Origin: Amycolatopsis sp. CA-230715
GTDB lineage: Bacteria; Actinomycetota; Actinomycetes; Mycobacteriales; Pseudonocardiaceae
Reading direction: 5' to 3'
Assembly (NCBI RefSeq): GCF_018736145.1
Contig: NZ_CP059997.1
Coordinates: forward strand, 1,301,501-1,365,500
Length of the DNA: 64,000 nucleotides
Shown: positions 8,829 through 15,431 of the stretch, in pieces
Layout: every line of letters starts with the position of its first letter
How positions within the stretch are numbered: position 1 is the stretch's first letter
Position numbers and translations under genes: made by a program
Notes under the pieces: model-generated
The model's database searches: none
What the model saw: the letters and a program-made list of their open reading frames with translations, nothing else
What the model was told of the DNA's origin: nothing

Positions 8829-8846
8829 ATACAGACTGGCATGTAT
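8829..8846. promoter_or_regulatory. Inverted repeat, candidate operator of the beta-oxidation operon
   Basis: ATACA and TGTAT arms with an 8-bp centre lie in the 29-bp gap between the thiolase ATG and the stop of the MerR-HEAT gene. The A/T-rich dyad stands out in GC-rich DNA and resembles TetR-type operators that control fatty-acid or sterol catabolism in actinobacteria. No matching regulator can be identified in the window with certainty. Confidence 0.5.
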
Positions 8847-8847
8847 T

Positions 8848-9855
8848 TTACAAGCCCTCTTCGAGCACCCCCGCGAGAGCCGAGGCGACAAGGGCGACGG
8901 CCTCGTCCTCGTCACCGCCCAGTTCCCGCAGGACATCCCGCGCGAGGTCAGGCGGCATCTCCGCGAGCGCCTGGGTCAGGCGGATGCGCACCTTCGTGTC
9001 CTCGCGGTGCGCGGCGAGTTCCCCGGTCAACGCGGCCATGATCTCCTCCGCGCGGCCTTGGTCCAGCGACAGCGTGCCCAGCACCTCGCCCGCTTCGACG
9101 TCGTTCACGCCGTCGACCACCATGCCGACGAGCACGGGCACGGCCGCGAGCACGCCGCGAGCGCCCAAGGCCAGCGCGGCCTGCCCGCGTACGCCGGGAT
9201 CCACGTCCCCGAGTGCGCTCTCGAGCGCCGCGGACGCCTCGTCGCCGGGCATCCCGGCGATCGCCGACACCGCGCGCCGCCGGACCTCGACGTCCACTGA
9301 GGACAGACCGGGCGCCAGGCTCGCCACCCCGTCGCCGCCCGCCCGCGCGAGCGCCCACCGCAGCGCGCCCGCGACGTTCGGATCGGTTTCGGTGAGCACC
9401 GCCCCGGCCAGCACCTCCGCCGGCACCGGCACGTCCTCGGCCGGGGCCAGCACGGTCTGCTGCCTTCGCGCGGCACTGGGTGAGTTGAGCCCGTGCAGGA
9501 GTTCGACGATGCGCAGCACGTCCTGCCAGCCGGAAAGCGCCGAGGCGTCGACCGCGCGGAGCCGGTCGAGCAGCTCCTGCTCCCGCTTCAGCCGGTCCTC
9601 GGTCCGCCGGATGAGATCGCCGACCAGATCGGACGGCGCGAAGGCGGGGTCCTCCAGCGCGCGCCCGATCTGGCGCAGCGACAATCCCAGCAACCGCAGG
9701 CTTTCCACGTGGAAGATCCGGCGGATGTCCCCGGCGGAGTACTCGCGGTAGCCGCCGACCGTGCGGCCGGTCGGCCGCACCAGCCCGAGGGAGTCGTAGT
9801 GCCGGAGCATCCGGGTGCTCACCCCCGAGCGGCGGGCCACCTCGCCGATCAGCAC
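8848..9855 (-). CDS. MerR-family regulator with C-terminal HEAT repeats
   Basis: 335 residues from a GTG. The N-terminal ~70 residues form a MerR winged helix: MLIGEVARRSGVSTRMLRHY, DSLGLVRPTGRTVGGYREYS. A dimerisation helix follows to ~residue 115. The rest is a series of Ala/Leu-rich helical pairs (VEVRRRAVSAIAGMPGDEAS, DPGVRGQAALALGARGVLAA) typical of HEAT repeats. HEAT repeats act as protein-interaction surfaces, so the effector may be a protein rather than a metal or drug; that is inference. The start overlaps the stop of a second HEAT-repeat gene by seven bases, and the pair lies below a MerR-type promoter dyad. Confidence 0.85.
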   Translation of the reverse strand: MLIGEVARRSGVSTRMLRHYDSLGLVRPTGRTVGGYREYSAGDIRRIFHVESLRLLGLSLRQIGRALEDPAFAPSDLVGDLIRRTEDRLKREQELLDRLRAVDASALSGWQDVLRIVELLHGLNSPSAARRQQTVLAPAEDVPVPAEVLAGAVLTETDPNVAGALRWALARAGGDGVASLAPGLSSVDVEVRRRAVSAIAGMPGDEASAALESALGDVDPGVRGQAALALGARGVLAAVPVLVGMVVDGVNDVEAGEVLGTLSLDQGRAEEIMAALTGELAAHREDTKVRIRLTQALAEMPPDLARDVLRELGGDEDEAVALVASALAGVLEEGL

Positions 9856-10544
9856 GCCGCTCCCCCGGCCCGTTCCGGACCGAGCGCGACGATCCGGTTC
9901 GCTTCGTCGACGTCCGGCTCGAACGCGGCGTCCGGGTCGCGCAGGAGCCGTTCGGTGGCGCGGGCGTGCGCGCGCACCACCGGGTCACCGCTCTCGAACC
10001 CCTTCCGCAGGGAAGGCTCGATCACGTCCCCGAGCGCGACGAGCGCCCGGCTGAGGCTCAGCCGCACGGCCCGGTCCCCGCGACCGAACTGCGCGGCCAG
10101 CTCCGCCGCCAGCGCTTCCCGTTCCCCGGCGGGCACGAGGACGACGGCGGCGCGCCACGCGCTTCGCGCGACCTCGTCGTCGGCGTCGCGCAGCAACGAC
10201 CGCGTGATCGCGGGCCACGCGCTGCCGTCCCCGATCTTGGAGAGCGTGTGCAGCGCCTGGCTCCTGGCCTGTGCGCGTTCGGAACGGAGTTCCGCGCACA
10301 GGCCCGGCACCGTGAGCTCCGCCGGGAGCCGGGTCAACGCCCAGGTGAGCATGTCGCGCACGAAGAAGTCCGGCTCGACCGCGCAGCGCGCCACGAGCGC
10401 GTCGGCGAACCCAGGGTCGGGTCGCGTGCCCGCGGCCAGCGCGGCCTTCAGCCTGGTCGACGAGTCCTCGGCGGCCAGCGCGTCGAGCAGTCGCGTGTGC
10501 GCGGGATTCCGGTGTGCCGTGTTGATGGGAACCACCTCCGGCAC
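9849..10544 (-). CDS. HEAT-repeat protein, partner of the MerR-HEAT regulator
   Basis: 231 residues. The N-terminus begins MPEVVPINTAHRNPAHTRLL. The body is alpha-helical with HEAT-like pairs (DFFVRDMLTWALTRLPAELT, RSQALHTLSKIGDGSAWPAI, DDEVARSAWRAAVVLVPAGE). It has no signal peptide, membrane span or catalytic motif. The stop overlaps the GTG of the MerR-HEAT gene, so the two proteins are made together. The shared repeat type suggests they bind each other or the same ligand. It is first in the transcript, just below the dyad at the operon promoter. Confidence 0.8.
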   Translation of the reverse strand: MPEVVPINTAHRNPAHTRLLDALAAEDSSTRLKAALAAGTRPDPGFADALVARCAVEPDFFVRDMLTWALTRLPAELTVPGLCAELRSERAQARSQALHTLSKIGDGSAWPAITRSLLRDADDEVARSAWRAAVVLVPAGEREALAAELAAQFGRGDRAVRLSLSRALVALGDVIEPSLRKGFESGDPVVRAHARATERLLRDPDAAFEPDVDEANRIVALGPERAGGAAC

Positions 10545-10552
10545 CCAGTGAA

Positions 10553-10575
10553 GACCTTGTCACCGTGTCAAGGTC
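10553..10575 (-). promoter_or_regulatory. MerR-type promoter: dyad inside a 19-bp -35/-10 spacer
   Basis: A perfect inverted repeat, GACCTTG and CAAGGTC with a 9-bp centre, sits 9-31 bp above the HEAT gene start. Read on the minus strand, TTGACC (10577-10572) is followed after 19 bases by TTCACT as a weak -10. The dyad therefore fills an over-long spacer, the geometry MerR proteins untwist to activate transcription. It is most simply the autoregulatory site of the downstream MerR-HEAT protein. Confidence 0.72.
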
Positions 10576-10738
10576 AAGTGCGTTACGCCCACCGTGGCCG
10601 GAACCCGTCCGGGTCGAACCCGTTCGCGTCCAGCGCGAAAGCACCGCCGAGTCCGAATGGACCCGCCCGGCTTCGCGGACGAGCGCGCCCGCTGGCGTAG
10701 GGTGCGGCCACGAAGACCCTCGACCAGCGAAGGAACGC

Positions 10739-10993
10739 ATGCCGGAACACCTCTCGACCGCGCTGAACCTGAGCCAGAACGCGGCCGCCCAGGGACTGGG
10801 CATCGGCCTCATCATCGTGCTGGTGGCCGCGGGCATCGGCTTCCTCGTCTTCTTTTTCGTCGCACTGGTCAGCATCGTGGGCACCGATATCGGCTGCGGG
10901 GCGAAGATCCTGTGGCTGCTCGTGGTCTTCTGCCTGCCGTTCCTCGGCAGCCTTTTGTGGTTCGTCGTCGGCCGCCCCGCGCGCGAGCGGTAG
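10739..10993 (+). CDS. Small PLDc_N-domain membrane protein
   Basis: 84 residues from an ATG preceded by GAAGG. Two hydrophobic spans are visible, GLGIGLIIVLVAAGIGFLVF and KILWLLVVFCLPFLGSLLWF. The latter, ending FVVGRPARER, is the phospholipase D-nuclease N-terminal (PLDc_N) signature that also caps cardiolipin synthases. Stand-alone PLDc_N proteins are common in actinobacteria and have no established function. A perfect hairpin begins at the stop codon. Confidence 0.8.
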   Translation: MPEHLSTALNLSQNAAAQGLGIGLIIVLVAAGIGFLVFFFVALVSIVGTDIGCGAKILWLLVVFCLPFLGSLLWFVVGRPARER

Positions 10994-11017
10994 CGCTGTC
11001 TCAAACTGAGACAGCGC
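10993..11017. promoter_or_regulatory. Perfect 11-bp inverted repeat: terminator or operator
   Basis: Arms GCGCTGTCTCA and TGAGACAGCGC are perfectly complementary around a 3-base AAC centre, starting at the last base of the preceding stop codon and ending 69 bp before the SDR start. There is no following T-run. The core TGTCTCA-N3-TGAGACA has the symmetry of a dimeric activator or repressor site, so both a terminator for the upstream gene and an operator for the SDR gene are possible. Confidence 0.55.
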
Positions 11018-11086
11018 CTGCCTTTCCGCGCCGCCATGGCCCGCCTACCTTCCGTTCAAGCCCAGCGACCACAAAGGAGTCATCGC

Positions 11087-11863
11087 ATGAGCAAGAACGT
11101 TCTCGTCACCGGCGCGGCACAAGGGATCGGGAAGGCCATCGCACTGCGGCTCGCCGCGGACGGGCACGACGTCGCGGTCAACGACATCGCCGCGAACGAG
11201 GCGGCGCTGAAAGCGGTCGCCGAACAGATCCGCGCCGAGGGACGGCGTTCCGCCGCGGTCACCGCGGACGTGTCCGATCCGGACTCGGTGTCCGGCATGG
11301 TCGCCGAGACCGTGCGTGCCTTCGGTTCGCTGGACGTCATGATCGCGAACGCGGGCATCGCGCAGGTCCTGCCGCTGCTGGAGGTGACCCCGGCGGACTG
11401 GGACCGGATGATGGCGATCAACGCCCGCGGCATCTTCCTGTGCTACCAGGCCGCCGCGAAGCAGATGATCGCGCAGGGCGGCGGCGGGAAGATCATCGGC
11501 GCGGCGTCGATCGTGGCGCACCGGCCGTTCGCGTTGCTCGGGCACTATTCGGCGTCGAAGTGGGCGGTGCGCGGGCTCACCCAGGCGGCGGCGATGGAAT
11601 GGGCCGAGCACGGCATCACCGTCAACGCCTACTGCCCCGGCATCGTCGGCACCGCGATGTGGGACCTCATCGACGAGAAGCTGGCCGAGTCCGAAGGGCT
11701 CCGGAAGGGCCAGGCCATCGAGAAGTACTCCAACCTGATCCACCTCGGCCGCGTCTCCGTCCCCGAGGACGTCGCGAGCTACGTTTCCTACCTCGCCTCG
11801 CCCGATTCGGACTACATGACCGGGCAGTCGGTGATGATCGACGGCGGGATCCAGTTCGCCTGA
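11087..11863 (+). CDS. SDR oxidoreductase, acetoin/diacetyl reductase-like
   Basis: 258 residues from an ATG with AAAGGAG upstream. The Rossmann motif is NVLVTGAAQGIGKAIALRLA and NAGIAQVLPLLEV follows. The catalytic Tyr and Lys are in GHYSASKWAVRGLTQAAAME. The C-terminus reads DYMTGQSVMIDGGIQFA. The AIEKYSNLIHLGRVSVPEDV segment and overall length match (S)-acetoin-forming diacetyl reductases or 2,3-butanediol dehydrogenases. The physiological substrate is not fixed by sequence. It is a single gene; the nearest regulator-like element is the strong inverted repeat upstream. Confidence 0.85.
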   Translation: MSKNVLVTGAAQGIGKAIALRLAADGHDVAVNDIAANEAALKAVAEQIRAEGRRSAAVTADVSDPDSVSGMVAETVRAFGSLDVMIANAGIAQVLPLLEVTPADWDRMMAINARGIFLCYQAAAKQMIAQGGGGKIIGAASIVAHRPFALLGHYSASKWAVRGLTQAAAMEWAEHGITVNAYCPGIVGTAMWDLIDEKLAESEGLRKGQAIEKYSNLIHLGRVSVPEDVASYVSYLASPDSDYMTGQSVMIDGGIQFA

Positions 11864-11969
11864 GCCGCGAGGCTGAAGACCCGCTGAAGGAACCTCGCGC
11901 GCACTGGCACCCCTTGCCCGGGACCGGGATGGTCGGACGTGGCAGACCCGCTACCGGAAAGGATCCTCG

Positions 11970-13169
11970 ATGGAGGGTGCCAGGTCCCTTGTGGACAGTC
12001 CGCTGTCGCGTCGCCGGATGCTCGGCCTGTCGGCGGCGGCGCTCGGACTGACCGCGGCGGGCTGTTCCGTCACCGGAGCCGGTGCGGCGCAGCGCGTCGT
12101 CGCGCCGCCTCCGGCCGGTGTGCTGGCCGCGAACTTCAACCAGAGCCTGGACGCGATCGACTTCGCCGCGCTCGCGGCCGTGTCGGCGACCTGGCTGCGG
12201 GGCTTCTACCTCATGCAGAACGCCGATCGGGGCGAGGTGGCGGACCAACCCGGCATGCGCAAGCTCACCGACGCGATCGGGCAGGGCTACGGCACCGTGC
12301 TGAGCCTGAAGTTCGCCTACGACAACGGACTTCCCGCGCCCGGCAGCGGCGCGATGGCCACCGCGCTCGCGCGCATGGACAAGGTGCTCGCGGTGGTCAT
12401 GGGCAAGGTCGACATCCTCGTCATCGGCAACGAGCCGTTCTACGAATGCGGCGGCAAGACCGCGAACCTCAACGAGTTCTACGAAGCACTCGCCCAGCAC
12501 GCCATCGACTACCGGCGCGAGCACGCCGGAACGGGCAAGCAGACGCAGATCTACCTCGGTGCGCTGACCCGGCTCGAAAACCCCCGGAACGACTGGCTTC
12601 CCCACCTCGACCGCTGGCTGGACTTCGCTCGCGGCAACCACGACATCGCGGGTACCGACTGCCACCCGCACGTGGCCGCCGTCGGCGACTGCCGGAAGTA
12701 CCTCGACCGCATCCTCCCCCGGCTTCGCCAGGACCAGAAGTTCCTGGCCACCGAGTTCTCACTGGTCAAGCTCTGGGCGAAGCACTTCCGGGACCCGGTT
12801 TCCGCCCGGTTCGCCGACGAGTACCACGTTCCGAAGGACACCCCCGTGTGGCAGGTGGCCCGTGACGCGGCCGAACACCCCGTCCCGCAAGCGGAGTGGA
12901 ACGACTTCCTCCTGTCCCAGCCCTGGTTCGCCGACCAGAAGCGGTGCATGGCCGAGATGATGGCGATGTTCCGCGAGCACGACCGGTGCGCGGTGGCCGC
13001 CTACGGGATCACCCAGGACACCGGGGCGACGCACCACATCGGCCCCGACAAGAAACCGTGGCTGTTCAACAGCATCTTCTGCCCGTACACGGTCCAGCGC
13101 GGCCACGACGGCCTGCCCGGCCAGAACACCACGTGGCGGGACGAATTCCGCGCCCTGCAACACCTCTGA
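11970..13169 (+). CDS. Tat-exported lipoprotein with clan-A glycoside-hydrolase-like motifs
   Basis: 399 residues. A twin-arginine signal LSRRRMLGLSAAALGLTAAG leads to a lipobox Cys at residue 32, so the protein is exported folded and lipid-anchored. The mature part resembles a TIM-barrel glycosidase. ILVIGNEPFYEC (Glu155) looks like the Asn-Glu acid/base motif, FLATEFSLVKLW (Glu262) like the nucleophile strand, and DIAGTDCHPHVAA like an intermediate strand. I do not recognise the exact family. A GH-A type hydrolase acting on envelope or plant glycan is inference from the two Glu motifs and their spacing of 107 residues. Confidence 0.7.
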   Translation: MEGARSLVDSPLSRRRMLGLSAAALGLTAAGCSVTGAGAAQRVVAPPPAGVLAANFNQSLDAIDFAALAAVSATWLRGFYLMQNADRGEVADQPGMRKLTDAIGQGYGTVLSLKFAYDNGLPAPGSGAMATALARMDKVLAVVMGKVDILVIGNEPFYECGGKTANLNEFYEALAQHAIDYRREHAGTGKQTQIYLGALTRLENPRNDWLPHLDRWLDFARGNHDIAGTDCHPHVAAVGDCRKYLDRILPRLRQDQKFLATEFSLVKLWAKHFRDPVSARFADEYHVPKDTPVWQVARDAAEHPVPQAEWNDFLLSQPWFADQKRCMAEMMAMFREHDRCAVAAYGITQDTGATHHIGPDKKPWLFNSIFCPYTVQRGHDGLPGQNTTWRDEFRALQHL

Positions 13170-13186
13170 CCGGGTCGCCCACGATT

Positions 13187-13969
13187 TCAGGCGGCCAGGT
13201 CCAGCCATTCGCCGACGGCCAGTACGTGGGCGCGCCGTCCGGCGTGCGCGTGGAACTCCTTTTCCGGGTCGGAAACCTCGACGTAGCCCGCGATCTTGTC
13301 CGGCTGCTCCGGCTCGTAGTGCATCGGCACCGCGTACCGGGCGTCGAGGATCTCCGCCGCCGCGGCGGACTGCCGCGGGTCCATCGCGGCGGGCAGCGGG
13401 CTCGGCGGCTGGAGGTGCGGCGCGTCGACCACCGCGCCGTTGGCGGGCAGGAACACCGCGTCGAACGGGCTGAACCGGCGCGCGATGAGCCACCAGTAGC
13501 CGTGGAACATCGTGTCGCCGCCGTGGAAGATCCGGTGCCCGTCGGCCCGCACGACCCAGTTCAGCTGCGGGTCGCCCAGCCCGTCGACGGCGGGGACCGC
13601 GGTGACGCGGAACGGCCCGGTTTCGCGGGTGGACCAGGCAGCCACGACCTCGGCGGCCAGCCCGTGCCGGGTGAGCTCGCGCTCGGCGGGCAGCGTGGTC
13701 ACGTTGTCCACGTCGTCGCCGTGACCGGGCGCCGGGCGGAGCACCGGCGCTCCCGGTGCCAGCACGTCCGCGAGCGCGGCCGCGTCGGTGTGGTCCCGGT
13801 GCAGGTGGGTGACCAGCGCGGCGGTGACCTTCCCGCTCGGCGCCGCCAGCCCCGCACCGGACTTCCAGCCCGTGAACAGCGGCGAGAGGTCCCGCACGTA
13901 GTCGATCACCAGCCGTTCGCCGCCCGCCTCGATCTCCAGCCCGGCCCAGCCCAGTCGCCTCACCCGCAT
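13187..13969 (-). CDS. MBL-fold metallo-hydrolase
   Basis: 260 residues from an ATG preceded by AGGAG. The metal-binding motif THLHRDHTDAAAL is present, with later ligands in IFHGGDTMFHG and PMHYEPEQPDK, as in UlaG/YtnP-like lactonase or phosphodiesterase relatives. It is cytoplasmic, with no signal peptide. It is divergent from a TetR gene across a 92-bp region holding two TetR-type palindromes, so it is very probably controlled by that regulator. Substrate unknown. Confidence 0.85.
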   Translation of the reverse strand: MRVRRLGWAGLEIEAGGERLVIDYVRDLSPLFTGWKSGAGLAAPSGKVTAALVTHLHRDHTDAAALADVLAPGAPVLRPAPGHGDDVDNVTTLPAERELTRHGLAAEVVAAWSTRETGPFRVTAVPAVDGLGDPQLNWVVRADGHRIFHGGDTMFHGYWWLIARRFSPFDAVFLPANGAVVDAPHLQPPSPLPAAMDPRQSAAAAEILDARYAVPMHYEPEQPDKIAGYVEVSDPEKEFHAHAGRRAHVLAVGEWLDLAA

Positions 13970-14005
13970 CTCGCACTCCTTCGCCTCGGTCGTTGCGGCG
14001 AAATT

Positions 14006-14025
14006 TAGCGTACGGTCGTTCGATA
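14006..14025. promoter_or_regulatory. TetR-type operator 1 (MBL-proximal)
   Basis: A 20-bp dyad TAGCGTACG-gt-CGTTCGATA in which 7 of 9 arm positions are complementary. It lies 37 bp above the MBL ATG and is a degenerate copy of operator 2, 26 bp away centre to centre. Confidence 0.68.
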
Positions 14026-14031
14026 AATCAA

Positions 14032-14051
14032 TAGCGAACGCACGTACGCTA
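14032..14051. promoter_or_regulatory. TetR-type operator 2 (TetR-proximal)
   Basis: A 20-bp dyad TAGCGAACG-ca-CGTACGCTA with 8 of 9 arm positions complementary, ending 11 bp before the TetR ATG. Together with operator 1 it occupies almost the whole divergent promoter, as expected for joint control of both genes. Confidence 0.75.
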
Positions 14052-14061
14052 TTCTCGTCCC

Positions 14062-14664
14062 ATGTCACCGCGACGCTCAGCAGCCGAAGCGCAGGCCACC
14101 CGGGGCCGGATCCTCGACCGCGCCGCCGAGATCGCCTCCGAGGAAGGGCTGGACGGCATCACCATCGGGCGGCTCGCCGAGGAGCTGGAGATGAGCAAAT
14201 CCGGGGTGCACAAGCACTTCGGCACCAAGGAGACGCTGCAGATCTCCACTTTGGACAAGGCCTTCGTCGACTTCTGGCACCGGGTGGTCGAACCCGCGCT
14301 GGCCGAGCCGCCGGGCCTGCGGCGGCTGCGCGCGGTGTGCGCCAACTCCGTGGCCTACCTGGAGGCGCCGCTGCTGCCCGGCGGCTGCCTGATGACCGCG
14401 GCGCTCACCGAGTACGACGGCCGCCCCGGCCGGGTCCGCGACGCGGTGGCCGAGGTGTGGTCGCGCTGGCGGGACCGGCTGCGGGCGGACCTGGCCGCCG
14501 CGGTGGAGAACGGTGAGCTGCCCGCCGGGTTCGACGTCGACCAGGCGCTGTTCGAGATCGTCGCCGCCGGGCTGGCGCTGAACGCGGCCATGCAGCTCCA
14601 GCACGACCGGGCGGCCGCGGGCCGGGCCCGCCGCTCGATCGAACGGGCCCTTCGCCAGCCGTAG
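14062..14664 (+). CDS. TetR-family repressor of the divergent MBL gene
   Basis: 200 residues. The N-terminal HTH is RGRILDRAAEIASEEGLDGI, TIGRLAEELEMSKSGVHKHF, GTKETLQISTLDKAF. The C-terminal helices carry LRRLRAVCANSVAYLEAPLL-PGGCLMTAALTEYDG, the TetR_C pattern often annotated as YxaF/LmrA-like. Divergence from the MBL gene across two matching palindromes makes it the likely local repressor. The ligand is probably the MBL substrate or a related metabolite (inference). Confidence 0.88.
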   Translation: MSPRRSAAEAQATRGRILDRAAEIASEEGLDGITIGRLAEELEMSKSGVHKHFGTKETLQISTLDKAFVDFWHRVVEPALAEPPGLRRLRAVCANSVAYLEAPLLPGGCLMTAALTEYDGRPGRVRDAVAEVWSRWRDRLRADLAAAVENGELPAGFDVDQALFEIVAAGLALNAAMQLQHDRAAAGRARRSIERALRQP

Positions 14665-14706
14665 CCGCGGCTCCGCCCGCCCCGGTTGACAGCGCCGCGG
14701 ACCGCT

Positions 14707-14740
14707 GCCATTCTCCCTAACGATCGTTAGGGAGAATGGC
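14707..14740. promoter_or_regulatory. Perfect 34-bp palindrome abutting a TetR start codon
   Basis: Both halves (17 bp each, no spacer) are exactly complementary. The centre is CTAACGATCGTTAG, extended by GGGAGAATGGC and its complement. The last base is directly followed by GTG, the start of the next TetR gene. The centre matches a widespread TetR operator style. The full length is unusual and could also fold as a 17-bp hairpin in RNA. Confidence 0.85.
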
Positions 14741-15424
14741 GTGGTGAACGAGAACGGCCGCATCCGCGATCTCACCGCGCTGACCAGGGCCCGCGCGGTG
14801 GATCCGCGGCTGCCCGACGGCACGAGCACGGGCACCGAGCTGCGGATCCTGCTGGAGTCGCTGCGGCTGTTCGCCCACCACGGCTACCCGGCCACCAGCG
14901 TCCGCGCCATCGCCACCGCGGTCGGCATCAAGGCACCCAGCCTGTACGAGCACTTCCCCGCCAAGGAGGACGTACTGGCGCGGATAGTCCACATCGGACA
15001 CAGCGCGCTGCTGGCCGCGTTCGAGCGGACGATCGCCCGCTGCGATCCCGATCCGGTCAGCCAGGTTCGGGAACTGGTCCGCACCCACGTGCTCGTCCAC
15101 GTCACCTACCCGTTGCTCGCGATCGTCGCCAACGACGAACTGCACCACCTCTCCCCCGAACGCGCCCGCGAAGCGCTCGCGTTACGGGAACGCACCGAGC
15201 AGATCGCGCTGGACGCCGGACGCCGCGGAGTCGACAAAGGACTCTTCGACGGCGCCGAACTCGTCGCGACCACCGCGGCGATCGCGAGCATGGGCGTGCG
15301 CGCGCCCTACTGGTTCACCCCCACCCCCGCCTACGGTCCCTACGACCTCGCCGACGCCTACGCCGAACTGGCCATCCGGATGCTGCGCCCGCCGAAACCC
15401 GTGCGGCGACGCCGATCGAGGTGA
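14741..15424 (+). CDS. TetR-family regulator
   Basis: 227 residues. After a ~25-residue leader the HTH is LRILLESLRLFAHHGYPATS, VRAIATAVGIKAPSLYEHFP, AKEDVLARIVHIG. The C-terminal region (RELVRTHVLVHVTYPLLAIV, ELHHLSPERAREALALRERT) matches TetR regulators linked to acyl-CoA metabolism. Tandem GTG codons at 14741 and 14744 both could start it. There is no Shine-Dalgarno because the palindrome ends at the start codon, which suggests a leaderless or very short-leader transcript. It overlaps nothing but is 7 bp from the LuxR gene downstream. Confidence 0.88.
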   Translation: MVNENGRIRDLTALTRARAVDPRLPDGTSTGTELRILLESLRLFAHHGYPATSVRAIATAVGIKAPSLYEHFPAKEDVLARIVHIGHSALLAAFERTIARCDPDPVSQVRELVRTHVLVHVTYPLLAIVANDELHHLSPERAREALALRERTEQIALDAGRRGVDKGLFDGAELVATTAAIASMGVRAPYWFTPTPAYGPYDLADAYAELAIRMLRPPKPVRRRRSR

Positions 15425-15431
15425 CTGACCA

